64,000 nucleotides of DNA. It comes from Stichopus chloronotus. Taxonomy: Eukaryota > Echinodermata > Holothuroidea > Aspidochirotida > Stichopodidae. The stretch spans positions 12,730,825 through 12,794,824 of the forward strand of contig CM037841.1 of NCBI GenBank assembly GCA_021234535.1, written 5' to 3'. The stretch's first letter is position 1; each line of letters opens with the position of its first letter. This document shows positions 47,901 to 58,385 of this stretch, in pieces. The translations under genes and the position numbers were made by a program. A model generated the notes under the pieces. It saw only the letters and a program-made list of their open reading frames with translations, was not told the origin of the DNA and made no database searches.

Positions 47901-49049
47901 AAAAAAGTGTAAGCTATTTTGAGATTAAAAGGGTAGATTTATGTTCAAGTTCAGTGCATTTGCCAGTTTCAATTAGCATAACCTTCCTACCTCACTTGAA
48001 AAAAGCAGTCATAATACAATTTGTAATAATTTATACTCAAAAAAAAGTATTTAAAGCAGCATTTTGCATTTGTCATATTTACAAATGGTAATTACTGTAA
48101 AATATCATTACCGTAGTTATTTTAAGCCCATGTAGCCAAGTGCCATTTGATATGCTGAAAACAAAATCGAATAAGTACAACTTTATGCTTTGCTTTCTTC
48201 AAAGCTACTTTACCTTACAAAACCCAATAAACTGTGCCCATGTTGTTCACCCACTTTACTTGTTTATGTACCCTTGTACTGAATACATGAGTGCAGTACT
48301 TGCCTGACACACTTGAGGGTTATCTTAGATATCTCAAGAAGAGAAGCATGGACAGGTCTCATAGATTACATAGGTGTACCACGTTGAGTGCAATAACCCC
48401 ATTGTTTTTGGTGAAGGACAAAGGTCATTTGGGGTCAACAGGGGTCAAAGTGTGAAAACCTTGTAAACATGATATCTGAAGAAAGGAAACTTGGGCAAAT
48501 CTGATGTTTAGTACGTACGTGTACCACTTTGAGTGCAAGATCCCTATTGATTTGGTGGATATCAAAGGTCATTTCAGGTCAATAGGGTCAAATTATGGAA
48601 CTGTTGTAAGCACAATATCTCAAGGAGGAAACCTTTGGCAGATCTCCCTTTAAGAATGTAGGTTATCTTATTGAGTATACGAGAATTCCATTGTCTTTGA
48701 TAAAGGTCATTTGAGGTCAACAGGGTCACTTGTGAAATTCTTGTAAACATATCTCAAGAAGGAAAGCTTTCACAGATGTCATATTCGGTATGTAGTTGTA
48801 TCTCATTGAGTACAAGGACCAGTTGGTCTTTAATGGATGTCAAAGGTCATTCAAGATCAGCAATAATTGCTGCAATGTGCAGCTTTTGCATTCCTGATAT
48901 GTTGTATTTTATTCTTTTTTCTAGTTATGATTGTTCTCTTTCATTTTTCACAGTTGTGCTCACTTTTAGCAGAAACCATCGACACCATCAGAAAGAAATA
49001 TTGGGATTATTTCCAGAAGAGACTGGTCGCAAGGTTTGGAGGAACGTGA
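35775..49049 (+). CDS. FNTA: Protein farnesyltransferase/geranylgeranyltransferase-1 alpha subunit (7 exons, 322 aa)
   Basis: FNTA is the shared alpha subunit of farnesyltransferase and geranylgeranyltransferase I, which attach isoprenoids to CaaX proteins in the cytosol. Seven exons (35775-35916, 43411-43525, 45508-45612, 46148-46420, 46927-46989, 47448-47622, 48954-49049) join in perfect phase into 322 codons. Each intron has GT/AG ends. The PFTA tetratricopeptide-like repeats are evident by their Trp signatures: [37 protein letters not shown] and [10 protein letters not shown]. Lys150 in DAKNYHAW corresponds to the catalytic Lys of mammalian FNTA (Lys164 in rat). The start ATG 35775 gives an acidic N-terminus; the protein is about 57 residues shorter than human (379) because the Pro-rich N-terminal tail is absent. 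No stops or frameshifts occur, so the gene looks functional. Confidence 0.95.
36028..36180 (+). repeat. Dispersed repeat, copy shared with 42124-42280
   Basis: GTTGAATAATGCAGTATCAAACACT, GGCGCCAGATA, GGAGCCAAATTTAGCCCACCG, CTCTGTATA and AAAGAGATCAGTG recur in the same order at 42124-42280. Both copies lie in FNTA intron 1, same orientation, about 6.1 kb apart. Confidence 0.75.
36601..37181 (+). repeat. Tandem duplication of a ~291-bp segment
   Basis: 36601-36890 and 36891-37181 are adjacent direct copies with a clean junction at GCAG|AGTGTTGTGATTTTATT. They differ by scattered substitutions and a few indels. Part of the unit is also found at 17425-17500. Non-coding, inside FNTA intron 1. Confidence 0.9.
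37200..38779. other. FNTA intron 1 DNA, nothing recognised
   Basis: No exon or mobile element. The frames 38191-38535 and 38347-38682 overlap on opposite strands and resemble nothing known. The word TACTGTAC and its relatives are frequent. Confidence 0.4.
38780..39017 (-). repeat. Dispersed ~220-bp repeat, copy 2
   Basis: Reverse-complement partner of 816-1033; the shared blocks are listed there. Lies in FNTA intron 1, just upstream of the Penelope-like relic. Confidence 0.75.
39200..40310 (-). mobile_element. Penelope-like retroelement relic
   Basis: Minus-strand fragments match the Penelope-like reverse transcriptase in order. [12 protein letters not shown] lies near 40223-40260, followed by an in-frame TAA and EFVDYFPLP. 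Then come a [18 protein letters not shown] segment (about 40070-40130, where TLDVxxxYTNIPHxxG is usual), a palm region with [11 protein letters not shown] at about 39800-39835, and [16 protein letters not shown] thumb part with [16 protein letters not shown] and [12 protein letters not shown] ends near 39282. The catalytic YxDD is degraded to YRHD. Frameshifts and stops make it inactive. No GIY-YIG endonuclease domain is identified. Confidence 0.85.
40311..43410. other. FNTA intron 1 distal part
   Basis: Contains repeat fragments at 41710-42400, where the phrase GAAGTTGCATCC recurs with variations near 41800 and 42343, and the 22-bp minisatellite listed separately. No coding exon besides FNTA exon 2 at its end. 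Confidence 0.4.
42386..42610 (+). repeat. 22-bp minisatellite
   Basis: About ten units of ATTGTCATGTAGTCTGTGGC plus two variable bases. Several are identical; the last two are diverged (GTTTATGGTG, GTCTTTGGTT). There are no spacers, so it is a simple tandem repeat, not a CRISPR-like array. Confidence 0.93.
43411..43525 (+). CDS. FNTA: FNTA exon 2
   Basis: Acceptor TCATTCTCAG. Residues 48-86, with [11 protein letters not shown] and the first Trp signature NYTVW split at the donor ATG|GTGAGA. Confidence 0.93.
44985..45256 (+). repeat. ~25-bp minisatellite in FNTA intron 2
   Basis: About ten units with the core GGGTACCTGTAGGCCATG and a variable ACTGGTT / GCTTGGTGGTAA linker. Minus-strand open frames here (44929-45261, 44991-45242) are repeat by-products. 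Confidence 0.9.
45508..45612 (+). CDS. FNTA: FNTA exon 3
   Basis: Acceptor TTCCTTTCAG. Residues 87-121 carry [14 protein letters not shown] and end NYQVW, the Trp codon again split at the donor TGTG|GTAAAA. Confidence 0.93.
46148..46420 (+). CDS. FNTA: FNTA exon 4
   Basis: Acceptor CTCAACAG. Residues 122-212 hold three signatures ([34 protein letters not shown]) and the catalytic Lys150. Donor TCAC|GTAAGT. Confidence 0.95.
46927..46989 (+). CDS. FNTA: FNTA exon 5
   Basis: Only 63 bp: residues 213-233, [20 protein letters not shown] then a split Gly. Acceptor TTCCACAG, donor AAGG|GTAATT. Confidence 0.93.
47448..47622 (+). CDS. FNTA: FNTA exon 6
   Basis: Residues 234-291, including [14 protein letters not shown], which matches the conserved SPYLIAFLVD-type segment of the family. 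Acceptor CCCCCACAG, donor AGAA|GTAAGC in phase 0. The frame reads on past the donor to 47721, but the join to exon 7 is the conserved form. Confidence 0.9.
47623..48953 (+). repeat. FNTA intron 6 with ~140-bp tandem repeat of AGGTCA half-sites
   Basis: Four diverged units of about 140 bp occupy roughly 48320-48870, marked by AAAGGTCATT at 48420, 48564, 48702 and 48842. Units 2 and 3 contain AGGTCA-N4-AGGTCA-N3-GGGTCA (48566-48590 and 48704-48728). The rest of the intron (47623-48310) is plain AT-rich DNA. Confidence 0.8.
48954..49049 (+). CDS. FNTA: FNTA exon 7 (terminal)
   Basis: Acceptor TTTTTCACAG. Residues 292-322 ([20 protein letters not shown] then a basic tail) and TGA at 49047-49049. 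[11 protein letters not shown] corresponds to the conserved C-terminal helix. Confidence 0.92.
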   Translation: MCSLLAETIDTIRKKYWDYFQKRLVARFGGT

Positions 49050-49831
49050 AGTGATAAAATATTCATCGTCACCATTGCAAGTGAATCGAATAGTTAAAAT
49101 ATGATAGCAGCATTAACAGATTGGATCTGATAGATGTTTAGTAATTTGGAATATCCAAGAATTTTGAATGTTTCATGAAGACTTCTGAGTTCATTTTTAG
49201 AGCCTGGATATTTGTGTTACTTTGGTGTTTATGATATCAATGCAGTTTCTATTGTACTTGTCGATGTTTCTACCTTATTTGGTATTTCAGCAGTTTATGT
49301 TAATAATTGCTCAATAAGTGACAATATTTTGGAAAGTATACTGCATTTGGCACTTTGAGGTTTGCAACTTGTCTGAGTAATTTAAGACACCTGTCAGTCA
49401 CCCTATCTCAAGATTTAAATCAATGTAAAGAAATTTAATGTTCCAAATATTTCATTCTAAATTGAAAAGATTTTCATATCAGTGTAGACAACGCAGGCAG
49501 ATTAGCACTTTACAGATTTCCATGGAAGCAAGCTATATTTACTGATATCAAGATAGTTTCTGGAAAGTTTGTACATTTGTCAAAGATAATTTCTCTGAAG
49601 GAGGTTATTTTGTCAAAGTGCTGTATTTGATACCTGGTGTCTAGTGGTCTTACCCTAAGTGTCTTGGTTTCCAACCAGGGGTACTGTCACCCCTCTCTTG
49701 TGTTGGTAAAGGTGTACCAGGAAATAGATTACAAATTAGGGATATGGAGGGTTCAAAAGGTTAAGAACCACTGCCGTAGCACGGATGTAAGCCTTGATCA
49801 GCATTTTACTCTATGCCTGATAAGTAGATCT
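49050..49831. other. FNTA 3' flank, probably 3' UTR in part
   Basis: No polyadenylation signal could be chosen with confidence. The segment at 49645-49780 ends in GGTTAAGAACCACTG, a word typical of hAT-type terminal repeats, but its left end is unclear. Confidence 0.35.
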
Positions 49832-50243
49832 AAGGCTGTGACAGTTAGTAAAAAATTGGAAACCGGTTTTGGTGGCTCTGAAAACAGGTTTTTAAATCAA
49901 AACCGGTTTTTCCAAAATCTACTCTGACCATATGGATAACACACTTACATACGCACACAGAGTTCTTTGTTGTGGTTCACGTAAATTATTTTGAATAGGA
50001 ATTCGCACAACTGTTGGTCAAAAGTTAAACGACAAATCCTTCAACACACCAGCAATAAGTTGAAACTTTCCATTAAGTAAGTGTGGAATGCCTTATCGAA
50101 GTAAAATTTGAAATGGAACAAAAATCACGATCGGTTGCTAACGGTTAAGCAGTTTTTCGGTTTCTCAAAAATTCCAAAAACCGAATCAAGCAAAACCGGT
50201 TTTAACTGGTTTTCAAATCAAAACCGGTTTTCCGAACAGCCTT
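49832..50243. mobile_element. 412-bp non-autonomous DNA transposon (MITE)
   Basis: The element begins AAGGCTGT and ends ACAGCCTT, perfect 8-bp terminal inverted repeats. It is flanked by identical 10-bp direct repeats AAGTAGATCT (49822-49831 and 50244-50253), as expected for a target-site duplication. Subterminal regions are inverted: both ends carry several copies of AAACCGGTTTT and related words. There is no coding capacity. The 8-10-bp duplication fits hAT- or Mutator-type superfamilies; I cannot decide between them. Confidence 0.8.
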
Positions 50244-50253
50244 AAGTAGATCT

Positions 50254-53200
50254 GAAACTGTTAACATCTGTGAAAGTAGATGTCCTTTCTATTAAACACA
50301 TGATATAAAGTTATTCCAACTTGAAGTCAGTCTTGTCCTTTCTATTGTCAATATTTTTGTTATGGGGTTGAACATCTCCGAGCTATGCTAAGTTTTGTGG
50401 TCGTGTGTGTGTCAGTCTCTATCGATTGTCTCAGTGCAGGCTGATGTTACCATTTCTGTCAACACCAGTCAATGTATGAAAGAAGAAAGTACAGTAAATG
50501 CATCTAAGCAGCAAACTACTTTAGGAAACCTCTCACAATTCTGGTTGAACTATCAGGCCAACTAAACATTCAGTGTTCCACCCATATGTAATGATGAAAT
50601 TGTTAAACATGTTTCACAGCCTGGAAATTTAATGTCAGTCTATTGTGAATATTCATATAACAACAATGATGCTACAGCGACTGAAACCAGCCCATTGTGT
50701 GCATATAACACTGACTGAATATTCATCATGAAATAATGTAGAGAAGAGACCTTTATAGTATAAGGGACCCTTACAGTATAAGGGACCCTTACAGTATAAG
50801 GGACCCTTACAGTATAAGGGACCCTTACAGTATAAGGGACCCTTATAGTATAAGGGACTAGTTTCTTTGCATTGAGTGGATTACTATATCTGAATCATTG
50901 TAAGTAGTTGTCTTACTGAAATAGGTCAAGATATCTTGAGTGAATGGTAGAAGGGGGGGGGGGAGAGGTGTATGTATCAATTTTTTATGATTTTTTTATT
51001 TACAAAAGTTCACAAACTTATTACCCACTAGACAGTGAGGTCAGAAAGGGAATGAATTGTTATATGCCTGCAAAGTAATTTTTCATTTGTTTCTTAACCT
51101 TTTTACTAATTTCTTGTTTTGCAATCCAGCAGTTTCCTTTTTTTTCTCCCAAGACTTATTAGTCAAGTATTTTGCATAAAAGTTGCATAGTATCAAAGTG
51201 ATGAATTGTGTCTGATATTTAAGTTTGTAATGAAACATGTTGAATGTTTAAATCCTTATAGATTTGATCCCGCAAATTGAGTCAGTTGCGGTCAGGCTCT
51301 CATTATGCATCAAACACTTGGAGTTTTAGAGTTGAATTTTGTTATGTTTTACAATATTTGTAGTCAAGCAATCAAAGGTAAAAGGAAAATATGGAATACC
51401 TCCGTGTGGTGTAAATGATTCTCTGTGCTTAATCTTTACTAGTTAGTCGAAGATTTTGTACCCTCTTGTATGGTAGAAGAGAGAAGAATGGGAACTAAGT
51501 GTCTCTGCAAGATTTGAGTGAAAACAGTCCCAGTATCCTGATGCAGCCAGGCCTAGGTAGAACTACATACTTTTTCAAAATTGTACAATTCCAATGTACT
51601 TAATTGTACAATATTGTAACATGGAACAACTAGTGAAGGGGAAATAGCTAGGCAAGAGATGGACTGACCTTGGGAAGCCTATATGTCTCATTGAAATCAT
51701 GTGACAGAAATAATTAGTGTATGCCTAAAAGCTCAAGTAAAAAATTTGTCACATTTTCGAGGCTGTGAAAAGTGGTGTGTCATTAATACAATACAGAAAG
51801 TAATTTCATGTTTGTGTAATACACCCATCTGAAGAGAAACTTGTCATCTGTGGTATGTTTTCGTTTTTGAATACAGAAGTTGTTGTAATTAATCCTCTTT
51901 CACAGCTAATGGTAGCATAACATTTTATGCCTTCATTGAACCTTGTTTACACAATTACTTGCCATTTTAAAGGTGAGATAATGGATTTACCCAAGTTACA
52001 ATGAAACAGTTAAATTGGTGTCTGGTAATATGTCACAGCACACTACAGATAGGAAAGTTTCAGTTGACACCTATCTCTTGTGATTGACATCGGGTTGCAG
52101 GACTTGCTGTTTCCCCCCATCCTTGAGCATCTGTTCTGTGAATGATATTAATTGACAGACAGGGGAAGCAATTATGTGACTCATTCAATGAAAATATTTT
52201 GTGTAATGAGCTAATTTTTATTATGGTGGAACGTTTGACAATATGGTACAAGTATGTAAAATTTGTATATCAGAAATCAATGTCAGTGTTGCAATAAAAC
52301 ATACAAATTTGTATATTGTTCTGGGCCTATTTATTTTATCGGGTTGTCTGTATGGTATAATAGGTCAGTGTACAATGGCTTCACAATTGAAAATCTGACC
52401 TTAGTGACAAGATCAGGACTTGTAATCTGTGGCAGTTGGGGGGGGGGGGGATCGGTACCATAGCTTCGCTTCCAAAAATTGATCACTTGTGCTTATTTGT
52501 ATGTCAATTATTTATCGTTATTTGGTTCATAGATGATCAATGTGTCAACAGATCCTGCTTGTAATGTACTGCTGGGTCCATCAATAGTAAGCAAATAGCT
52601 GACATGATGCTTACGATTCTGACACAACTTTTGTTCATGTCACTGAGTTTGCCCTGCATTTGCCTTTTGACAGTGGATGAAAGCAAGAACAAGAGAAACT
52701 CGAGGACAAACACAGATCAAGTTAAAAAGATCAAAGTCTATGCTACTTGAGCCACTATCTCCTGAAATTCTGCTGATCAGTGCCTGTTTTGGTTTCTTTT
52801 CTTATTTCCAGTGTTAATGACAGAAATAACCGGCATACTCCACAACTCTAAGCTCACGATTCCATGTGCATACATGATGAAGTAACTGCCTTGGTGAACT
52901 CATGCCCACTCCCCCCCCCCCCCCCCCGGTGCACATATCAGAAGATATCGTGATGGTTCTCATTGAATTACATCAGGAGACAAAGATGATGACAGAACCT
53001 AAAAAATTCTGTGATCATTGTGTTTTTATTTATGACATTTTCCTTGCACTGTGAAGTCATGCAGATTAATAATTGATTGGTATTCATTATACTAGAAAGT
53101 GACAACATGAGTAAACATTGCTGAAAATTGGCATGAACGAAGCTGTGCACTACAAAGGAGTAAACTCTGTGAAAAGTCAAATGAAAGTGACCATCAAAAT

Positions 53201-53591
53201 AAAAACAGAATACATCAAATGATATTTTTGATAGGCCAATGATCACTTCCATGACCTAAATGTAATCCTTGGATGAACTATAAAGACAGTCCTCGTTGCT
53301 CATTTTTAAGTTGCAATTTTGCATACTGGCCTCTAATACACATGGAGGGGCCATTGCCTGGGGATGTGATGCTGTACTGCATCGGTCCAAATTGGCCTCT
53401 TGATACATAAGATGGTTTATCTGGGGACACCACAGTACATGGTCCAACCCTCATCTCAATGTGAGGTGATACTTAAACATACTGTCTGTCGTTTTGGTTA
53501 GAGCCTGTAATATCGTTCTTCTTGAGTGACATTGTACACTGAGGTATTTTACAGTTGTCACACTAACTATAAGATAAAAAACTGATCACGC
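50254..53591. other. Intergenic DNA
   Basis: Contains an 18-bp minisatellite (separate entry) and poly-G/poly-C runs at 50955-50965, 52439-52450 and 52911-52927. No gene or RNA is recognised. Confidence 0.4.
50756..50862. repeat. 18-bp minisatellite
   Basis: About six units of GTATAAGGGACCCTTACA. The internal AAGGGACCCTT is itself a palindrome, so the array can fold in many registers. Confidence 0.95.
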
Positions 53592-53664
53592 AGTGATCTG
53601 GGTCTATATTTGTAATTCTAATTCAGGCCTTGAATTAGAATTACAGATATGGGCCTAGATCACT
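53592..53664. repeat. Imperfect hairpin
   Basis: Left arm AGTGATCTGGGTCTATATTTGTAATTC and onward pairs with the right arm ending GGGCCTAGATCACT, about 35 bp per arm with a few mismatches and almost no loop (centre GGCCT). Possibly a small palindromic MITE. Confidence 0.75.
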
Positions 53665-56600
53665 ACAAATATTGTGAAGACATAAATCTTTGAAAGTATA
53701 CAACAAAGCTTTTATTGGCAATGTTTTCTAGAGATGAAAATGATATGCAGCAAAAAAAAGTGGGGGGAGGAGGCAAAGAGCCAAACTAGATTCCAATGTA
53801 GCACGCATAGTTGAGATGTCAGTGCAGCAAACTAACATTTATCTGTATACAGAAGGCTACATTATGATGTATCTGTAGAAGAGTGTGAAACGTGGATACT
53901 CCATCATAGTTATAGCATAGAGATTGTACATCCTACACAGTGAGTAAAAAAAAACCACAACATATTAAAATTAAAATTTATAGAGCCAACATTTCGTTGC
54001 CATATGCTCTGGATGCAACAGCTCTCGCTAAACAGTCAGTTAACTGTTTTGTTGCTGTTTCTGTGTTCCTGCCATCATTTACAAATCTCTCCAATTTTAT
54101 TAATCTGTGGAAGAAGAAATGGATCTAAATGTAGTTTATTAAAATTCACGGATTATTGACTATTTTCAAAAAGCATACCCATTATATTTGTTACTCTATT
54201 TTGTACTGCAAACATTTTATCAAAGAATCTAATCTTATCAGACCTTTTCACATGCTCCCCTCCATTTCGTCCACCTACTTTCCAACCACACCCCCTCCCT
54301 TGGCAGAAGAGAATTTTCTACCCCCTCCCCAAGAGAATTTTTGTAGGACAGAAATCTGAAATTCTATGATAATATACACATTTCAACATGTGCACAAAAA
54401 ATAGGATGGCAGAGTTTCCAATGGTTGGCAAAAGTGGGCACTTTGCAGTACAAGGCATGAAAAGGAAGAATGCAAATGGAACAAAAATGAAACATTGTGG
54501 ATGTGAGTAACACAGACGGCTGCTTGGCATGATTCATCCCATGTATACAAAAACAATGTCATTCCTTTAAATAAAATATTAAAAAGGACTAAAACAAACA
54601 GATGAACTTGTCTATTGACACACCATCAATATCAAAACAAGTTACAATAAAAAGAGCGAAGAAGAAGAAACAAAGTAGCTACGTGACAAAGTAGAAGGAA
54701 CACCATAGCAACTTAAAGTAGATCTTCCTTGCACCTTCATTCTTGCAACTCAAGTACACCATAATGTCTTTCTTCCCCCCATCGTTTATCCACAACCTAC
54801 CTCCAGTATAACCCAACATATCTATTGTTCCCTCTCCCAGACACATCCAGTAAACTAAACCACCTTTCTTACCTGCTTCCTCTACCCTTGTCTCTCAACA
54901 ACCCAATTACAAACATGAAAGATGTTGCAATTTTTTGTGAGAGATAATGTGAATAATAATATGACTCATCCATAGTGGAGTCAGCTGACCAAAAATGATC
55001 CCAGAAAGGCAACCTTATACTCTTATGAGACATCACCAAACTAAAGATATCATCCCTCAAAATGTTTAACATTTTTTTTTTGCTCCTCTTGATGCCAACA
55101 GGACTTTGTACCACAAAAAAAAATGGTGGCAACTGTAACTCATTGTGATATGCAATCAATGGGAGCTCTCTGCAGTTGAACACAGATGACCCCTAGCAAA
55201 CATCTGCCTCGGAAAAACAAAAACAATAGATGTCTCTCCACGTGGTGCCACAGTTTTGTGTGTCACACGTATTCTATGAGAGATATCACGTTTACAAGCA
55301 AGATGTCACAAACATCAATGGGGCAAAGAATGCCCAAGTTCCATCCACATCAATACACAAAAAAACTTTGAAACAGAGGAAATTTATTGTAATAACCCTT
55401 TTTTCCTATGTGCCTTGGAACACACAGTGAAAGACAATAGTAATTTCATAAAAGAAAACAGCTGTTTTGCATATCAGTCACTATCATGTAAGATTACCCT
55501 ACCTCATTTCATCATATCAGCTTCCACCATGCTCAGAAATTTGATTTCATTACCACTAAACCAGGATGAATGAAGAGTCAAAAGTATACTTTGACACTTC
55601 CATCACGAATATGACACAGTGACTAACAATGGTGAGCAATAAACATAACACATGAATCAGCCTTGATTGTTCACCAATTTTACTGATGAACAACTAAAGA
55701 TGGGTGTATTGTTTCTCCACTAGCAACTATCAGAGCTTAAGTAGCAAAGAGTAGCAAAGAGCAGCATGGAGTAGCAAATGAGTTTGAACATGACCTAGAA
55801 CATCTGAAAGAACATTGATCCATACTTCTCACATAATCCCAACATCAAGCCACCAGAATTCCCTTTATGCACATCAAATACACCATTTCATTATTTCCAC
55901 TTCTCTACCATCTGGTTAAAGACATTATAGCCAATGGTAGCTTAGAAAGTTCCATCAAGAGAAGAATATCATTTGTACAGACACTGCACAAAAAATTCTT
56001 GCAAATTAATTAAGAAAACAGTAACATTGCAAGTTTTCCATTATTTTGTCTTGAAGTTTTGACTTTCTTGTATTGATATTTTTACTTTACTTTATGTTGA
56101 GTTTTGGATGCTAAAATTGTTTTCTGGTATTGAAAAAGGATGGGAAAAGTTGACACATCAAAATGACTACTGCAGAAAGGCTAAAACATCAGAAAGTATG
56201 AACACTGTGATAAAACAATGTTGTGAAACATGGGAAATCTATGTAGAACAATCCATAATAGAACAATGGAACATAGATTAAAGCAGCAACATAACGAACT
56301 GCAGAAATTCAGAACTTCAGATATCTTTCAACCATAAAACAATCTTGGGAAAAAGCTTTAATTCTTAAGGTGACCATAGTCTTTTCTTCGGTGTCCTACT
56401 ATTTCTTTCATGCTGATTCCTATTCCTCTCACATGACAGTAAAAACAGATACTAAAGAAAAATAAAACATATTTGCTATGATGGTTTGCTATTAAACAAT
56501 ATAGGAGACAAAAAGGCACACATACAAGAAGGCATATATCTATCATCAGTGATAAAGATTCAAAGAATATGGTTTAAATAAAAAATGAAAACTTAGCAAC

Positions 56601-57687
56601 CATTCTTGAACAGGTTGCTACTAAACAATGATCGAATGGATACTGGAAGAAAAATCTGAGTGAAGATGCACAACTTTTAGCAGCAAACTTTGTGTCCAAG
56701 TTTTCTACTTTTATGATGATTCGAAGAATACTACTTAACAATATAAATGGTGGAAGACTAGTGCAAAAGAAAAACAAAAAAATTGCATTTGTATAATGTA
56801 CAGTTTAATTCAAGGTAAACTCAAATGTTCTGGACTTAATCATTCCTATTTTCAAAAGCACTTGTTATCTGGTTTTGAGAACAGGGCGAAAAAGTGACAG
56901 AAGGGAAAACCAAGAAGATGGCAGTTAAAGTTTTAGCTGAACGAATCTATTTTGGATGGAATGTATGTACATCAACTGATCAATATGATCTCTAAAAGGA
57001 GCAACTAAGAATGTTTCTCATCAAACCATCAACCTCTTATTAATCTAAAAATAGCAAACGCAAAAAAAAAAAACACCTACAACTTCATGACAGACAGATG
57101 ATTCCATGTGAAATTAACATGAAACATGCAATAAAGAAAATTAATCCAATCAAGAAAACTGTTCATAAAGCACAGATTTTCTGAGATACATTTAAAGTTC
57201 TGATAACTCTCAACGTCTCTTCATCCTCTCATCTGTAGACATTCAAAAGTCCTTCAACCTCATCCCTCTTCCAGCATGTTGCCTCCTTCAACATCATCCC
57301 TCCTGAACATAATCCCTCCCCCAAACTCATCCCTCCTCAAACATTATCCCTCCTCCATCATAATCTCTTCAAATCATCATTTTCTGGCAATGTTAAACTC
57401 CTGACACATCAAAGTGTAAGTAACAACATAAATGCAGTCAATGAGCAAACATGAAAAACATATCAAACTGCTGAGAAAAAGACATAAAACATCAATCAAA
57501 AGGACATGAAGTGTCGATCAAAGCAAGATTTGAACAAGGAAAAGTCTGCAAGACCAAAATACCCTTTCAAAATCCATTTATGATGAAGACTAGTGGAGTG
57601 ATAATACAGTTGTAGTTGAAGTAATGCCAAGCAGTCTCCCACACAGAGACGGAGAAACAGCCTCCAAGTTCAATGGTGCCATTCTCC
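53665..57687. other. Intergenic DNA or 3' UTR of the minus-strand gene
   Basis: No open frame is convincing. Positions 57225-57370 contain loose repeats of CATCCCTCCTC / CATTATCCCTCCTCC. Polyadenylation of the minus-strand gene probably falls in this stretch but I could not fix the site. Confidence 0.35.
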
Positions 57688-58385
57688 TCATCTCTTGCCT
57701 CTTCCTCCTGCATATTTTGGATGGTTGCCGAGATATCTCTTCTTAATATCATCCATCTTCATGACAACCACCTTTTCATGAAGAGACGTTGTCTCGACAT
57801 GGGTGTCAAAGTTTGGTATCAGCAGGCCCAGCTTTTGCACCACCTTGATGATAGTACTATCAATAGCATGCTCTGCCTCTTGGAGGTTTCTGTTCTCAAA
57901 GTGCGTTCCGACCACCGTTACGAGGATTCGGAAGCAAACGTCCTCATCTCTCAATGAGAATATATTGCACACTTCACTTCTCGCCCACGACGGGGGTTTC
58001 TTCGAGAACATTTTATTTAGGTACATGTCACTCTGAGAGAAATACTCACAGAGAACCAAGTAGATCTCTTCAGGACTGTAAGAGACTTGAATCCTTCCTT
58101 CATGTAAATCATCTTTAATACAGTGAGAGAGGTAAGCACCCTCTTGCAGACCTTCAAGATAAATGTCTCGTGCTTGTTTCAAAGATTCCTTATCCTCCCT
58201 TGCAACAAGCTCTGTCACCAGTCTGTGAATGTGTCCTTCATTGAAAGTGCTGAATTTTTTAATAGCTGGTATGATCCTGTTCACCAGAGCCATGTCATTC
58301 CTTGAATATGCTTCATCCAGCAACAAATTAAAAGGTTCCTTCATCAGTCTTCGTCCTTTGGGAGTCTTTCGGATTCTACGGTGAC
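57688..58385 (-). CDS. Minus-strand gene, terminal exon
   Basis: 231 codons after a split Ser, starting HRRIRKTPKGRRLMKEPFN and ending GGRGKR before TGA (57688-57690). Acceptor TTTGGTTCAG. This is the best conserved-looking portion of the gene. Confidence 0.88.

Noticed and set aside
49645..49780. Possible hAT remnant ending GGTTAAGAACCACTG
   Set aside because: Only one end is recognisable, and no target duplication is visible.
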